A stretch of 39,674 nucleotides of DNA from Cellvibrionales bacterium (GCA_002726445.1 PBSZ01000091.1:1-39674); one strand, 5' to 3'. Positions 1-12,473 are shown, counted from the stretch's first letter. Notes: generated by a model from the letters alone, not told the origin. Numbers and translations are program-made.

Positions 1-497
1 AATTAAAACCTTTTTAAAACTATTTGCACTACCGTGCGCGCTTGATGTTAATGTCGAACAGCTTTTTTCAAGCTCAACTGCTATTGAAGATTATTGAGCC
101 CACCGACGACGACTCGAGACACCGGCCAAACTGGCCAAGGCCGTAGCAAATAATAATAAAAAAATATCCATTACTTAATCGTCTTGAAGTCCCTCTTTTG
201 GGTTTTTTCAAATCAATTAGAAAGAACATCGTCCTCTCATAAGATCAATGCTTGGGTGTCTCTCAATGCTCGTTGCGACCTTATTTAAATCAAACGCTCT
301 AATCAATAGCTATACGGCCTAAACTCATTTCACCCACCGACTGTGACGATGACTGCCAAAAGAGGTAATGTTCCAAACCAAAAATTACCGAATACCATAA
401 CGCTAAGCGATTGAAAAACATTAATTTTGTAGTAACCTTAGCGTTCTGTTATATCGCTTAATAACCGGCAATTAATGCCCCTATCGTGTGAAGTATT

Positions 498-2141
498 ATG
501 AAAGAAAATCCAGAGCAAGCCATTCCGGAAGTCTTTGAATCGCTGAAGAAATTCCCTTTACCCAGCAGTCAAATGAATGATCTAAATTTCTCGATGGACG
601 ACAGTCATTCTCATGCAAGACTGACCGCCGCTGGTTTAACTATCGATTTTTCACGGGCTCGCATCAGTCAAAAGGTGTTAAATGAGCTGCTTTCGATCGC
701 CGAATCTAAACATTTAAGCGAGCAAATTCAATTACTTATTAAGGGAGCTGAGCTCAATAATACTGAACAGCGAGCGGCCCATCACACAGCTCTAAGGCTG
801 CCCGAACAGCAACAAGATCGTGTTGAGGTAACAGCAACACAACACGAGATTAAGCGCATTAGCGATCAACTAAGAACTCAACAATGGCGTGGTCGAAGTG
901 ATACAACGATTACGGATATTGTTAATATCGGCATCGGCGGCTCAGACCTCGGGCCAAGAATGATTAGCCATGCACTGGCAAACTATGCCGATGGTCCCAA
1001 GGTGCATTTTGTCGCCAATGTTGACCCGCGCGACCTTGAGTGCACCTTACAAGCTCTATCGCCGTCAAATACCTTAATCATTATTTCATCGAAGTCGTTT
1101 AACACCACGGAGACACTGGAAAACGCCTTATCGGCGAGGCAATGGCTGCTTACTGAAATGACCGATGATGACTTATCAAAACACGTTATTGCCGTGTCAT
1201 CTAATATTGAAAAAGCCGTTGAATTTGGCGTTGCACCTGAAAATATCTTACCCATGTGGGATTGGGTTGGGGGTAGATACTCACTTTGGTCGGCGATTGG
1301 CCTGCCCATTGCCATTGCCACAGGTTACCAAAATTACTGTGACTTACTGGCCGGCGCGCACAGCATGGATCAACATTTTGCGCAAAGCCCACTGAGCACT
1401 AACCTACCAGCATTGTTGGCGTTATTAGAAATTTGGTATATCAACCGCGGCAATGCCAACAGCATCGCCGTACTTCCCTATAGCCATGAACTGCGTCTGC
1501 TGCCTGACTACCTGCAGCAACTTGTCATGGAGAGCAATGGTAAGCAGGTCGATAAACAAGGGAGCCCGGTGGGTCATCGAACTTGCGCAACCATCTGGGG
1601 CAGTGCCGGTACGATTGGCCAGCACTCCTTCCATCAATTACTTCATCAAGGCACAGAAAATATTCCGGTTGATTTTATATTGCCGTTAAGCAGCCACTCG
1701 GATAACGAACATAAACAAGCGCATTTAGTTGCCAATTGTTTAGCCCAAAGTAAGGCCTTGACGGAAGGAAAAACCATTGCTGCCGCTGAACAGGAATTAC
1801 TTGATAGTGGCGCTTCAACTGAGGAAGCCCAGCGACTCGGCAGTCACAAAGCAAGCCCAGGCAATCGGCCTAATACGATCATTACCATGGAAAAACTCAC
1901 CCCCAGTCATTTAGGCGCACTGGTGGCACTTTATGAACATAAGGTTTTCGCCCAAAGTGTGATATGGGGCATTAATGCTTTTGATCAATGGGGCGTCGAG
2001 TTAGGCAAGCAGCTAAGCAGTCCAATTCTAGCCGCATTAAAGGGTAACACTGAAGACAGTCAAGCACCTATCGATTCACCTACCGATGCAACCACCGCCT
2101 ATTGGTGCGAGCAATTCATTGAAATACATAAAGACGGTTGA
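498..2141 (+). CDS. pgi: Glucose-6-phosphate isomerase
   Basis: 547-aa ORF with PGI motifs (NIGIGGSDLGPRM, SSKSFNTTETLENA, WDWVGGRYSLWSAIGLPIA, GSAGTIGQHSFHQLLHQGT). Confidence 0.97.
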   Translation: MKENPEQAIPEVFESLKKFPLPSSQMNDLNFSMDDSHSHARLTAAGLTIDFSRARISQKVLNELLSIAESKHLSEQIQLLIKGAELNNTEQRAAHHTALRLPEQQQDRVEVTATQHEIKRISDQLRTQQWRGRSDTTITDIVNIGIGGSDLGPRMISHALANYADGPKVHFVANVDPRDLECTLQALSPSNTLIIISSKSFNTTETLENALSARQWLLTEMTDDDLSKHVIAVSSNIEKAVEFGVAPENILPMWDWVGGRYSLWSAIGLPIAIATGYQNYCDLLAGAHSMDQHFAQSPLSTNLPALLALLEIWYINRGNANSIAVLPYSHELRLLPDYLQQLVMESNGKQVDKQGSPVGHRTCATIWGSAGTIGQHSFHQLLHQGTENIPVDFILPLSSHSDNEHKQAHLVANCLAQSKALTEGKTIAAAEQELLDSGASTEEAQRLGSHKASPGNRPNTIITMEKLTPSHLGALVALYEHKVFAQSVIWGINAFDQWGVELGKQLSSPILAALKGNTEDSQAPIDSPTDATTAYWCEQFIEIHKDG

Positions 2142-2161
2142 ATCACTGCGTTTACTCAAAG

Positions 2162-3526
2162 TTACTGAATCTTAGCCAACAGCTCTTCGGTTTTTGCTTG
2201 CATCAATGCCATATCACCCCGCGACTCAACATTGAGTCGCAGCAATGGTTCAGTGTTAGATTTTCTAATATTAAAGCGCCAATTATCAAAGCTAACACTG
2301 ACCCCATCGGTATAATCAACATCAATCGCCGATGCTTGATAGTCATCAAGGATTGATGAGATTACCGCATCAGCATCAGCAACGGTTCGATTGATCTCAC
2401 CGCTAACGGGATAATTGCTGATCATTTCACTGACTAAACTCGATAAGGGTTGACCTTTTTTAGCCACTAACTCAGCAATCAATAACCAAGGAATCATGCC
2501 ACTATCGCAATAAGCAAAATCACGGAAATAATGATGGGCGCTCATTTCGCCGCCATAGACAGCATCTTCTAGCCGCATGCGTTCCTTAATAAACGCGTGG
2601 CCTGTTTTACTCATAATAGGCTTGCCGCCTAATTGATTGACGATGTCACAGGTATTCCAAGTGAGTCGTGGGTCATGCACCACCGCTTGGCCTGGCGTTT
2701 TTTGTAAAAATGCCTCCGCTAGCAAACCTACGATATAATAGCCTTCAATGAACTGGCCCTTTTCATCAAAGAAAAAACATCGATCAAAATCACCGTCCCA
2801 GGCAATGCCAAAATCAGCATTGGCCTCGATAACAGCATCAATGGTTGGCTGTCGATTCTCAAGCAGCAGTGGATTAGGAATGCCATTCGGAAAATTACCA
2901 TCAGGCTGATTAAATACCTTGGTAAATTCGATGGGCAGTAATGGCTCGAGTGCATCGATCACTAATCCTGCACCGCCATTACCGGCATTACAGGCAATTT
3001 TGAGTCCCGCCAATGCGTCAACATCAATATAACTTAATAAGTGCTTTAAATAAGCCGGTCGGCTCTCTAAGGGAGTAATGCTAGCAGCAGAATCAGAGCT
3101 GTTAAAATCTCCCGACTCCGCTAAAGCCTTAATGTCCAGCAAGCCCGTATCACCACTAATAGGCTGACTGCCACGTTTCACCAATTTCATGCCGTTATAA
3201 TCGATGGGGTTGTGACTGGCGGTTACAACCACCCCACCATCAACATCATTATTAAAGGTGGCAAAGTACATTTCTTCTGTACCCGACATACCAATATCTA
3301 ACACTTCTGCACCAGCATCATTAATTCCGCGAGCAACGGCTTGGGAAAATTCAGGGCTGGTCAAGCGAATATCATGACCAAGACAAATACGCTTGGCACC
3401 TAGGTATTGGGCAAAAGCTCTACCGATGCGATAGGCAATCTCTTCATTTAATTGATCAGGAATACGGCCGCGAATATCATAAGCTTTGAAACAACTGTAA
3501 TTTGAAATTTTCTTATCTCCTATCAA
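2162..3526 (-). CDS. manB: Phosphomannomutase/phosphoglucomutase
   Basis: 454 aa; [11 protein letters not shown], active-site [13 protein letters not shown], metal loop DGDFDR, C-terminal [14 protein letters not shown]. Confidence 0.93.
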   Translation of the reverse strand: MIGDKKISNYSCFKAYDIRGRIPDQLNEEIAYRIGRAFAQYLGAKRICLGHDIRLTSPEFSQAVARGINDAGAEVLDIGMSGTEEMYFATFNNDVDGGVVVTASHNPIDYNGMKLVKRGSQPISGDTGLLDIKALAESGDFNSSDSAASITPLESRPAYLKHLLSYIDVDALAGLKIACNAGNGGAGLVIDALEPLLPIEFTKVFNQPDGNFPNGIPNPLLLENRQPTIDAVIEANADFGIAWDGDFDRCFFFDEKGQFIEGYYIVGLLAEAFLQKTPGQAVVHDPRLTWNTCDIVNQLGGKPIMSKTGHAFIKERMRLEDAVYGGEMSAHHYFRDFAYCDSGMIPWLLIAELVAKKGQPLSSLVSEMISNYPVSGEINRTVADADAVISSILDDYQASAIDVDYTDGVSVSFDNWRFNIRKSNTEPLLRLNVESRGDMALMQAKTEELLAKIQ

Positions 3527-3528
3527 GC

Positions 3529-4356
3529 CTATTTTTTATAGACATGGTCATAGCAATAATTGGTTGCATCGATAAAGCCTTCTATGCTGCCACAGTCAAA
3601 ACGCTTACCCTTAAATTTATACGCCATCACACAGCCTTTTTTAGCTTGCTGTAACAAAGCATCGGTGATTTGAACCTCGCCATTCTTTCCTGGTGGGGTG
3701 TCACGAATAATATCAAAAATATCCGGCGTTAAAATATAACGACCAATAATCGCTAAATTAGTTGGCGCATCTTCAGGTTTAGGTTTTTCTACCATATCGG
3801 TTACCCGATATAGATCGTCTCGAATCATATCACCCGCAATGATACCAAATTTTTCAACCTGATCTGCCGGTACCTCTTCAATGGCAACGATAGTGCATCG
3901 AAACTGTTTATACATCTCGACCATTTGGCTCAAAACACCATCATATTCCTGACCGAAACAAAGGTCATCGGCTAACACAACGCCAAAGGGTTCATCGCCT
4001 ATTAATGTCTCACCTGTGAGAATGGCATGACCCAAACCCAACATCTCACTTTGCCGTGTCGTTGAAAATGTACCGCGATCAATCACATCACGAATATCAC
4101 TCAACAGTGCCTCTTTACCACTACCGGATATCTCATTCTCTAGCTCATAGTTAGTATCAAAATAATCATTTATCGCGCGCTTATTCCTGCCGGTCACGAA
4201 ACCAATTTCAAACAAGCCCGCATCTAGCGCCTCTTCAACACCGTAGTGAACCAAAGGCTTATTGACAATAGGCAACATCTCTTTGGGCATGGCCTTCGTC
4301 GCCGGTAAAAACCGGGTGCCGTAGCCTGCCACTGGAAACAAACACTTTTTTATCAT
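3529..4356 (-). CDS. galU: UTP--glucose-1-phosphate uridylyltransferase
   Basis: 275 aa; [61 protein letters not shown]. Ends 2 nt before manB. Confidence 0.96.
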   Translation of the reverse strand: MIKKCLFPVAGYGTRFLPATKAMPKEMLPIVNKPLVHYGVEEALDAGLFEIGFVTGRNKRAINDYFDTNYELENEISGSGKEALLSDIRDVIDRGTFSTTRQSEMLGLGHAILTGETLIGDEPFGVVLADDLCFGQEYDGVLSQMVEMYKQFRCTIVAIEEVPADQVEKFGIIAGDMIRDDLYRVTDMVEKPKPEDAPTNLAIIGRYILTPDIFDIIRDTPPGKNGEVQITDALLQQAKKGCVMAYKFKGKRFDCGSIEGFIDATNYCYDHVYKK

Positions 4357-4423
4357 CTTTACGCTAAACCCTGTATAAATATTAAAATTACAGTCTTTTT
4401 TGATCTGCTCAGATAATCATTGG

Positions 4424-5854
4424 TTATTCATGCCGGCCATAATCATCGTCAAAGCGAACGATATCATCTTCACCAAGGTAAGCGCCAGACTGAATTTCAA
4501 TTAATGTTAACGGTATAGAACCGACATTCTCTAATCGATGCTTTTGTCCAAGTGGAATATAGGTTGATTGGTTTTCAATTAAAGTGAAGACCTCGTCGCC
4601 GCAGGTGACTTGCGCCTCACCAGAGACCACCACCCAATGTTCTGCCCTGTGATGGTGCATTTGCAGCGAGAGTTTTTGTCCGCAATGCACAACAATTCTT
4701 TTAACTTGAAATCGCTCACCCTGACAAATAGTTTCATAACTACCCCAGGGTCGAAACACTAACTGATGCGCCGACCCTTCGCTACGATGACTCAGCTGCA
4801 AGGCAGTGACAATTTTTTTGACGTCTTGAATTGCATTTTTATCCGCCACCAAAACCGCATCACTGGTTTCGACAACGACGGCATTTGATAACCCTAGCGT
4901 CGTGACGAGACGATGATCACTCATCACCAAGCTATTAGTGCTGTCCTGCATAAGGACATCGCCAATAGCCACATTGCCTTGCTCATCTTTATCGGAAATA
5001 TCCCATATCGCCTGCCAGGAGCCGACATCGCTCCACTCTGCGGCTAAAGGCACCATGGCTCCTTTAGCCGTATGTTCCATGACAGCATAGTCAATGGAGT
5101 CGCTAGGACAGCCAGCAAAACATTCTTCATCAACACGGATAAAATCAAGATCGCGATATGCCCGTTTAAATGCTTGCTGACTGGCCTGATAAATTTCTGG
5201 CGCATAAGCAGCTAACTCAGCCAGAAATTGATCGGCGCGAAAAAGAAACATACCGCTGTTCCAACTGAAATTTTGATCGGCAATATAACTTTCAGCCGTC
5301 TGCTTATTTGGCTTTTCAACAAACCGCTTTATAGAAAAAATAGACGCTTCAGTAGTATTTATTAACAGAGGCTCTCCTCGCTCTATATAGCCATAGCCTG
5401 TCTCTGGAGCGTCGGGCACAATACCAAAGGAAACTAAATAACCTTGTTCTGCCGCATGTGTAGCCTGACTTACCGCATTTGAAAAAGCCTGTTCATTTTT
5501 AATATTGTGATCAGCTGGCAAAACAAGCAACACGGCATCTGGATTGATTTCTAAAGCCGAGAATGCCGCAATGGCTACGGCTGGGGCTGTGTTTCTTGCC
5601 ACAGGCTCAAGAATGATATTTGCAGGCTGAACACCTAACTGCTGAAATTGCTCAGCCACAAAAAAACGATTTTCATGATTGCAAATTGCAAGAGGAGCAG
5701 CCACATCATTGAGACTTTTTAATCGCAGCGCTGTCGACTGCAGCATTGAATAGCCGTCATCTAAAACATCAATAAATTGCTTCGGGTACGACGCTCTTGA
5801 TAAAGGCCATAATCGACTGCCTGAACCACCGCATAAGATGACAGGAAAAATCAT
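4424..5854 (-). CDS. manC: Mannose-1-phosphate guanylyltransferase / mannose-6-phosphate isomerase
   Basis: 476 aa; PVILCGGSGSRLWPLSRASYPKQF, FVEKPN, C-terminal cupin RPWGSYETICQGERFQVKRIVV...HHHRAEHWVVVSG. Confidence 0.95.
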   Translation of the reverse strand: MIFPVILCGGSGSRLWPLSRASYPKQFIDVLDDGYSMLQSTALRLKSLNDVAAPLAICNHENRFFVAEQFQQLGVQPANIILEPVARNTAPAVAIAAFSALEINPDAVLLVLPADHNIKNEQAFSNAVSQATHAAEQGYLVSFGIVPDAPETGYGYIERGEPLLINTTEASIFSIKRFVEKPNKQTAESYIADQNFSWNSGMFLFRADQFLAELAAYAPEIYQASQQAFKRAYRDLDFIRVDEECFAGCPSDSIDYAVMEHTAKGAMVPLAAEWSDVGSWQAIWDISDKDEQGNVAIGDVLMQDSTNSLVMSDHRLVTTLGLSNAVVVETSDAVLVADKNAIQDVKKIVTALQLSHRSEGSAHQLVFRPWGSYETICQGERFQVKRIVVHCGQKLSLQMHHHRAEHWVVVSGEAQVTCGDEVFTLIENQSTYIPLGQKHRLENVGSIPLTLIEIQSGAYLGEDDIVRFDDDYGRHE

Positions 5855-6069
5855 AACTATCCTTTTAACTGTATATTAAAATGTACTGTGATTAGGCAAC
5901 GTCCAAAGAGGCTCGTAATTAATAGTTTAGTTTTCTAGCTTGAAACGTCACATTTAACTATTGCTACTGGACTTAACCATGATAATCGCTAAAATGACGC
6001 TCCAGTCAACGCTTAACAACAGTTAGCCTTGGCTCTCTATCTTATTATAACCTTATTAGGCCACGAAAC

Positions 6070-6576
6070 ATGACAATCACTCAAAATTCTTTCTCTAAAG
6101 AAGAATTAATTGCCTGTGGCCATGGTCACATTTTCGGTCCTGGCAATGCGCAATTACCCATCGATAATATGCTCATGTTAGACCGTATAACCAAAATCAC
6201 CGACCAAGAAGGCGATTTTAATAAGGGTTATATTGAAGCCGAACTTGATATACACCCAGAGCTTTGGTTTTTTGACTGTCACTTTCCTGGTGACCCAGTG
6301 ATGCCGGGCTGCCTTGGCCTCGATGCACTTTGGCAGCTAATTGGCTTCTTTCTAGGCTGGAAAGGTAATGAAGGACAAGGTCGCGCATTAGGCTGTGGCG
6401 AAGTGAAATTCACCGGTCAAGTCACTCCCGAGGCGAAACTCGTCAGCTATAAAATTCATTTAAGTCGACTCATTGAGCGAAAATTAGTAATGGGTATCGC
6501 CGATGCCACCATGGAAGTCGATGGCAAGGTCATTTACACCGCAAAAGACCTTCGTGTCGGCCTATTTAAGAAATAA
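6070..6576 (+). CDS. fabA: 3-hydroxydecanoyl-ACP dehydratase/isomerase
   Basis: 168 aa; [53 protein letters not shown]. Confidence 0.97.
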   Translation: MTITQNSFSKEELIACGHGHIFGPGNAQLPIDNMLMLDRITKITDQEGDFNKGYIEAELDIHPELWFFDCHFPGDPVMPGCLGLDALWQLIGFFLGWKGNEGQGRALGCGEVKFTGQVTPEAKLVSYKIHLSRLIERKLVMGIADATMEVDGKVIYTAKDLRVGLFKK

Positions 6577-6600
6577 CCGCTCACCGAAACCCCTCACTTT

Positions 6601-6644
6601 TTAAAACGTTTTAATTTCCGACAATAATGATTTCATCGTATAAT
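6601..6644 (+). promoter_or_regulatory. Candidate fabB promoter (TTCCGA-17-TATAAT) with a 14-bp perfect palindrome abutting the -35
   Basis: Palindrome TTAAAACGTTTTAA at 6601-6614; TTCCGA 6616-6621, 17-nt spacer, TATAAT 6639-6644; fabB ATG at 6683. Confidence 0.45.
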
Positions 6645-6682
6645 TACGGTTTAATCATTGAGTATCAGTAAAGGCATCATTC

Positions 6683-7900
6683 ATGAGAAGAATCGTTGTT
6701 TCAGGTATGGGTATCACTTCTTGTTTAGGGTCAACCACAGAAGCTGTTACAGCTGCCCTTAAACAAGGCCTATCAGGCATTAAGTTTAACCCTAGCTACG
6801 CCGAATTAGGCATGCGCAGCCACATTGCAGGCATGATTGATCTTGATCTCAGCGAGCTGATTGATCGAAAACTGTTGCGATTTATGGGGAGCGCCGCGGG
6901 CTTCGCCTATCTTTCAATGGCTGCCGCCATTGCCGATGCCGGTCTTGAGCCAGTCGAGCTCTCTCATCCACGCACCGGCATCATCGCAGGCTCAGGTGGC
7001 GCATCATCAGCCAGCCAAGTCGCGGCGGCAGAAATCCTAAAACAACGGGGCATTAAACGTGTGGGGCCCTACCGCGTCACACAAACCATGGGCAGTACGG
7101 TATCCGCTTGTCTCGCCACAGCCTTTAAAATTAAAGGCATCAATTATTCTATTTCTTCTGCTTGCTCAACCAGTGCGCACTGCATCGGCAATGCATTGGA
7201 GCAAATTCAACTCGGCAAGCAAGATATTGTTTTTGCTGGCGGCGGCGAAGAAGAACACTGGACGATGAGCTGCCTTTTTGATGCCATGGGTGCATTGTCA
7301 TCAAAATACAATGACACGCCAGAATTAGCCTCTAGAGCTTATGACCGCGATCGAGACGGCTTTGTTATCGCCGGCGGCGGTGGCATGTTAGTGTTAGAAG
7401 AACTGGAGCACGCAAAAGCCCGTGGTGCAAAAATTTATGCTGAAATCGTCGGTTATGGCGCGACTTCAGACGGCGCAGAAATGGTCGCACCCTCAGGAGA
7501 AGGAGCCGTTAGAGCCATGCAGTTAGCCAGCGCCAATCTCGACGGTAACATTGACTATATCAATGCACACGGCACTAGCACCCCCGCGGGCGACATGGTC
7601 GAGCTCGCCGCGATGAAAACGGCTTTTGGTGAAAACATCCCCTCGATCAGCTCAACAAAGTCTTTATCGGGACACTCTCTGGGTGCCGCTGGCGTTCAAG
7701 AGGCGATTTACAGTTTACTGATGTTACAAAACAACTTCATTGCAGGCTCTGCCAACATACATCAGCTTGACGACGCAGCTAAGGGCTTACCGATTATTGA
7801 AAAAACCATTGAAGGGCTTGAATTAAATCGCGTCATGTCAAACAGCTTTGGTTTTGGCGGCACCAACGCCAGTTTAGTGTTTCAACGCTATACAGGCTAA
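6683..7900 (+). CDS. fabB: 3-oxoacyl-ACP synthase I
   Basis: 405 aa; [30 protein letters not shown] (catalytic Cys), [34 protein letters not shown]. Follows fabA. Confidence 0.97.
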   Translation: MRRIVVSGMGITSCLGSTTEAVTAALKQGLSGIKFNPSYAELGMRSHIAGMIDLDLSELIDRKLLRFMGSAAGFAYLSMAAAIADAGLEPVELSHPRTGIIAGSGGASSASQVAAAEILKQRGIKRVGPYRVTQTMGSTVSACLATAFKIKGINYSISSACSTSAHCIGNALEQIQLGKQDIVFAGGGEEEHWTMSCLFDAMGALSSKYNDTPELASRAYDRDRDGFVIAGGGGMLVLEELEHAKARGAKIYAEIVGYGATSDGAEMVAPSGEGAVRAMQLASANLDGNIDYINAHGTSTPAGDMVELAAMKTAFGENIPSISSTKSLSGHSLGAAGVQEAIYSLLMLQNNFIAGSANIHQLDDAAKGLPIIEKTIEGLELNRVMSNSFGFGGTNASLVFQRYTG

Positions 7901-7906
7901 CACGAG

Positions 7907-9145
7907 CTAAATTTTTAACTCACCAAAACATGATAGCGGTAAAATAGTGCAGTGATCACCTGCCGTTAATTTCTGGCCAGCGGCCATAGGGATTAAAATA
8001 TTGGCCGCAGAGATCGACGACAATACACCCGAGCTTTGATTATCAAACAAGTCAGCAATCACTTGACCTTCTTCATTAATACGAGCAACACCCCGTAAAA
8101 AATCTAATCGGCGACCGCGATTATACCATTCAAAGTTCGCCGTGGCTGAATAGCCTGTCAGACTAGCATTGGCAAGATCGATATCAACTAAGTTGGCCAG
8201 CCCCATAGATTTCAATAACCACGGCCTAACCAATAAATGAAACGTCACATAGGCAGACACCGGGTTACCAGGCAAGCCAAAAAAGGCTGTACCTTGAAGC
8301 TGGCCAAAGGCAACTGGCTTACCAGGCTTGATAGCTAATTTCCAAAAATCAATAAAGCCTAGGGCTTCTACTTGTTGACGAACATAATCTTCTTCGCCAA
8401 CCGACATACCACCGGTCGTAATCACGCAATCGGCTTGCTCAGCAGCCTGCAGTAAAAATTGCGCTGTCGATGCCGCATCGTCAGGGCATCGGCCTAGATC
8501 AAGCGGAATAGCGCCGCATTCAGCTATTTTAGCGGCTAAAAAGTAACGGTTAGAATTGTATATTTGCCCAGGCTCAAGCGCCTGCTCAGGGTCTTTAAGC
8601 TCATCACCGGTGGAAAAGAAAGCGACCGTTAATGGCCGATAACATTGTAATTTGCTAACCCCGACCGAGGCCAACAAACCAATATCTCCAGCACTGAGTC
8701 GATGCCCTTTGGCAACCACCTCTGACTGGTATCGTATATCTTGTCCTGCTAATCGAATGTGCTGGCCTAGAGAAGGTGTTTCCGAGAAAGTTACCTGATT
8801 ACTGTCAACCAGCGACTGACTGTCTTCTTGGAGTATGACGGCATCGGCACCTGCCGGTATCATCGCGCCGGTAAAAATTCGCGCTACCGACACTGGCTCT
8901 AACGCAAGGGCCAAATCCCCCGCGGCAATTCGCTGCGATACGGTAAAGGTGTTACCCCGCGCAAAATCAGCACAACGAACGGCATAGCCATCCATAGCAC
9001 TGTTATCAACCGATGGCACATCGATAGCGGCTATTTTCTTCGCGGCGGTTATACGACCTAAGGCCTGATTCAGCGATATTGATTCAACCTCAGGCTCTAG
9101 CGATTTAGCTAAGACCTGAGCAAGCCCTGTCTCGAACGCTATCAT
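7907..9145 (-). CDS. moeA: Molybdopterin molybdenumtransferase
   Basis: 412 aa; DVPSVDNSAMDGYAVRCADF, IFTGAMIPAGADAVI, TGGMSVGEEDYV, KPVAFGQLQGTAFFGLPGNPVSAYVTF. Confidence 0.95.
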   Translation of the reverse strand: MIAFETGLAQVLAKSLEPEVESISLNQALGRITAAKKIAAIDVPSVDNSAMDGYAVRCADFARGNTFTVSQRIAAGDLALALEPVSVARIFTGAMIPAGADAVILQEDSQSLVDSNQVTFSETPSLGQHIRLAGQDIRYQSEVVAKGHRLSAGDIGLLASVGVSKLQCYRPLTVAFFSTGDELKDPEQALEPGQIYNSNRYFLAAKIAECGAIPLDLGRCPDDAASTAQFLLQAAEQADCVITTGGMSVGEEDYVRQQVEALGFIDFWKLAIKPGKPVAFGQLQGTAFFGLPGNPVSAYVTFHLLVRPWLLKSMGLANLVDIDLANASLTGYSATANFEWYNRGRRLDFLRGVARINEEGQVIADLFDNQSSGVLSSISAANILIPMAAGQKLTAGDHCTILPLSCFGELKI

Positions 9146-9669
9146 TGATCGTTTTTTTGGTGCTGAAGCACGCCATGGAAGTTACAGGGTCGATGGCGAC
9201 TGTCGAGTTGCTCAGACAAAATCGCCTCCCATGCTAGCTGACAAGCACCGGTCGAACCGGGCATGGCAAAGATCACCGTTTGATTAGCAAAGCCTGCCAA
9301 GGCGCGTGATTGAATGGTAGATGTGCCAATGTCGGCATAAGACAGCTGCCTAAACAGCTCACCAAAACCGTCAATTTCTTTATCGAACAGAGGGCCGATC
9401 GCCTCGGGAGTGGAATCACGGCCACTAAAACCAGTCCCGCCAGTAATCAACACCGCATCGACCGCTGCGTCAGCAATCCAAGCCGAAATAGTGGCACGAA
9501 TAGCGTAGATATCGTCTTTAACGATATGACGCTGGAATAAATGATGACCTGCTGCTGCGATTGAATCGACCAAATAATCACCTGAAGTATCATTTTTGTC
9601 CGTTCGCGTGTCAGAGACCGTTAATACAGTCACCGTTAAGGGCTGAAAAGTAGCGGAAGCTTTAGACAT
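9142..9669 (-). CDS. moaB: Molybdenum cofactor biosynthesis protein B (MoaB family)
   Basis: 175 aa; VLTVSDTRTDKNDTSGDYL, LITGGTGFSGRDSTPEA, FAMPGSTGACQLAWE. ATGA overlap with moeA start. Confidence 0.93.
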   Translation of the reverse strand: MSKASATFQPLTVTVLTVSDTRTDKNDTSGDYLVDSIAAAGHHLFQRHIVKDDIYAIRATISAWIADAAVDAVLITGGTGFSGRDSTPEAIGPLFDKEIDGFGELFRQLSYADIGTSTIQSRALAGFANQTVIFAMPGSTGACQLAWEAILSEQLDSRHRPCNFHGVLQHQKNDQ

Positions 9670-9776
9670 AGAGGCGTTTTACCTGTTTTTATGAGTGAGA
9701 CCATTTAAAAACCCCTTTTATTGCCAAATACTGCAATTTCGGATGGTTTTCTCTATTTTCACTGTTTATACAGCTA

Positions 9777-9805
9777 TTGACAATCACCTTACAACTCTGA
9801 ATAAT
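9777..9805 (+). promoter_or_regulatory. Candidate sigma70 promoter of rpsT
   Basis: TTGACA (9777-9782), 17-nt spacer, AATAAT (9800-9805), 46 nt upstream of the rpsT TTG start. Confidence 0.6.
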
Positions 9806-9851
9806 CGGCGGCCTTAAATTTAAGCCTTAATATGCACTATTGGAGATAATC

Positions 9852-10118
9852 TTGGCCAATTCGCCCCAATCAAAAAAACGCGCACGACAAGCTGAAAAAC
9901 GTCGTAATCACAATGCAAGTATGCGATCTATGGTTCGTACTTATTTAAAACGCGTTATTGCTGCCATCAGCAGCGGTGATGCTAGCGCCGCTCAAGCCGC
10001 GTATAACGATGCTGTTCCGGTCATTGACCGCATGGCCGATAAAGGCGTTATTCACAAGAACAAAGCCGCACGCCATAAATCACGTCTTAATGCCCAGGTT
10101 AAAGCCCTCGCAAGTTAA
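9852..10118 (+). CDS. rpsT: 30S ribosomal protein S20, TTG start
   Basis: [35 protein letters not shown]...[21 protein letters not shown]-like GGAGAT at 9842-9847 supports TTG at 9852 rather than the ORF-track TTG at 9840. Confidence 0.94.
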   Translation: MANSPQSKKRARQAEKRRNHNASMRSMVRTYLKRVIAAISSGDASAAQAAYNDAVPVIDRMADKGVIHKNKAARHKSRLNAQVKALAS

Positions 10119-10174
10119 GCTGGCTCATTATATACTAAGTTATTGATTTTAATTGTTTATTTTTCCAATCAAGC

Positions 10175-10198
10175 AGGCGTATAGGCGCCTTTTTTTTT
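10175..10198 (+). terminator. Rho-independent terminator after rpsT
   Basis: AGGCG-TATAGG-CGCCT stem-loop followed by a T run. Confidence 0.65.
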
Positions 10199-10274
10199 AT
10201 GTTTAACCAAAATCGCTCCGTTAAGCAACGATAAACTGTTAACCCCTCTACCCCTTATTTTTGCTAGCAACTTC

Positions 10275-10465
10275 TGCCAAAAAGATATACCACGACCTCC
10301 GGTAAGTCGACATTTTTGGCAATCTACTCAATCGCAATAAGCTACTGTGAGAATAAATACCCCTTAAAAAGCCGATGAATCCTTGTCTCAACCGGCAAGA
10401 TGGCTTATTATTCGCGGCCTTTTTTGGGGTAATTGATTTATCCTTTATTACGAGCCAAAGGGCTC
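10275..10465 (+). promoter_or_regulatory. Candidate structured leader / small RNA region upstream of rplU
   Basis: Inverted repeat TGCCAAAAA (10275-10283)/TTTTTGGCA (10313-10321); nested AAGCC...CTTG...CAAG..GGCTT near 10369-10406; hairpin GAGCC-AAAG-GGCTC (10452-10465). Confidence 0.3.
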
Positions 10466-10542
10466 ATTACCGTTGCCAGACTCGCCAATAAAAATAGCGT
10501 GTTAATCCAAAAGCAAAGTTTGGCCGCAATACGGAGAAAAAT

Positions 10543-10854
10543 ATGTACGCAGTTGTTGAAAGTGGTGGTAAACAACACCGAGTGATAGAAGGTGAAACCC
10601 TGAAAGTCGAAAAACTTGACCTTGCCACTGGCGAGTCACTCACTATCGATCAAGTCTTGATGGTCGGTGAAGGTGAATCGGTTAAAATTGGCGCACCTTA
10701 CGTTGCGGGCAGTTCTGTCACTGCAGAGGTTGTGTCACATGGCCGCCATGAAAAAGTGACCATCGTTAAATTTCGTCGACGCAAGCATCACCGCAAACAG
10801 ATGGGCCATCGACAGTGGTATACCGAATTAAAGATCACCAGCATTGCTGGCTAA
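10543..10854 (+). CDS. rplU: 50S ribosomal protein L21
   Basis: 103 aa; [48 protein letters not shown]. Confidence 0.98.
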   Translation: MYAVVESGGKQHRVIEGETLKVEKLDLATGESLTIDQVLMVGEGESVKIGAPYVAGSSVTAEVVSHGRHEKVTIVKFRRRKHHRKQMGHRQWYTELKITSIAG

Positions 10855-10898
10855 GGTTTTCGATCAACAAACAGATTAGATAAATTTTGGAGTAAATC

Positions 10899-11153
10899 AT
10901 GGCGCATAAAAAAGCTGGTGGTAGTACGCGTAACGGACGCGATTCAGAGTCAAAGCGATTAGGTGTTAAATGTTTTGGTGGCGAGGCCGTCAAAGCAGGC
11001 AATATTATTATTCGTCAGCGCGGCACTAAAGTTCACCCTGGTGTCAATGTTGGAATGGGCAAAGACCATACCCTCTTTGCAACTGGCGATGGCTTTATTA
11101 AGTTTGAGCAAAAGGGTCCAAAAAATCGAAAATACGTAAACGTAGTTTCGTAA
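10899..11153 (+). CDS. rpmA: 50S ribosomal protein L27
   Basis: 84 aa; [48 protein letters not shown]. Confidence 0.98.
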   Translation: MAHKKAGGSTRNGRDSESKRLGVKCFGGEAVKAGNIIIRQRGTKVHPGVNVGMGKDHTLFATGDGFIKFEQKGPKNRKYVNVVS

Positions 11154-11173
11154 ACACGGCTTTTATGAACCCC

Positions 11174-11202
11174 AAAGCCCTGTCTTACGACGGGGCTTTT
11201 TT
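11174..11202 (+). terminator. Rho-independent terminator after rpmA
   Basis: AAGCCCTGTC-TTAC-GACGGGGCTT (10-bp stem, one G-U pair) followed by a T run. Confidence 0.85.
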
Positions 11203-11261
11203 GTATCGGCCTCATATTTAAATGTGACCAATATAATCAGTTACTGTTGGCCAACCATTGA

Positions 11262-12473
<1,212 letters not shown>

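Noticed and set aside
2-97. Open frame at the left edge ending in TGA (IKTFLKLFALPCALDVNVEQLFSSSTAIEDY)
   Set aside because: Could be the C-terminus of an upstream gene, but 31 residues with no recognisable motif are not enough to call it.
983-1321. 112-aa antisense ORF inside pgi, plus other shadow ORFs there
   Set aside because: Fully overlaps a strongly supported gene; no recognisable domain.
2138-2356. 72-aa plus-strand ORF between pgi and manB
   Set aside because: Almost entirely antisense to the conserved manB C-terminus.
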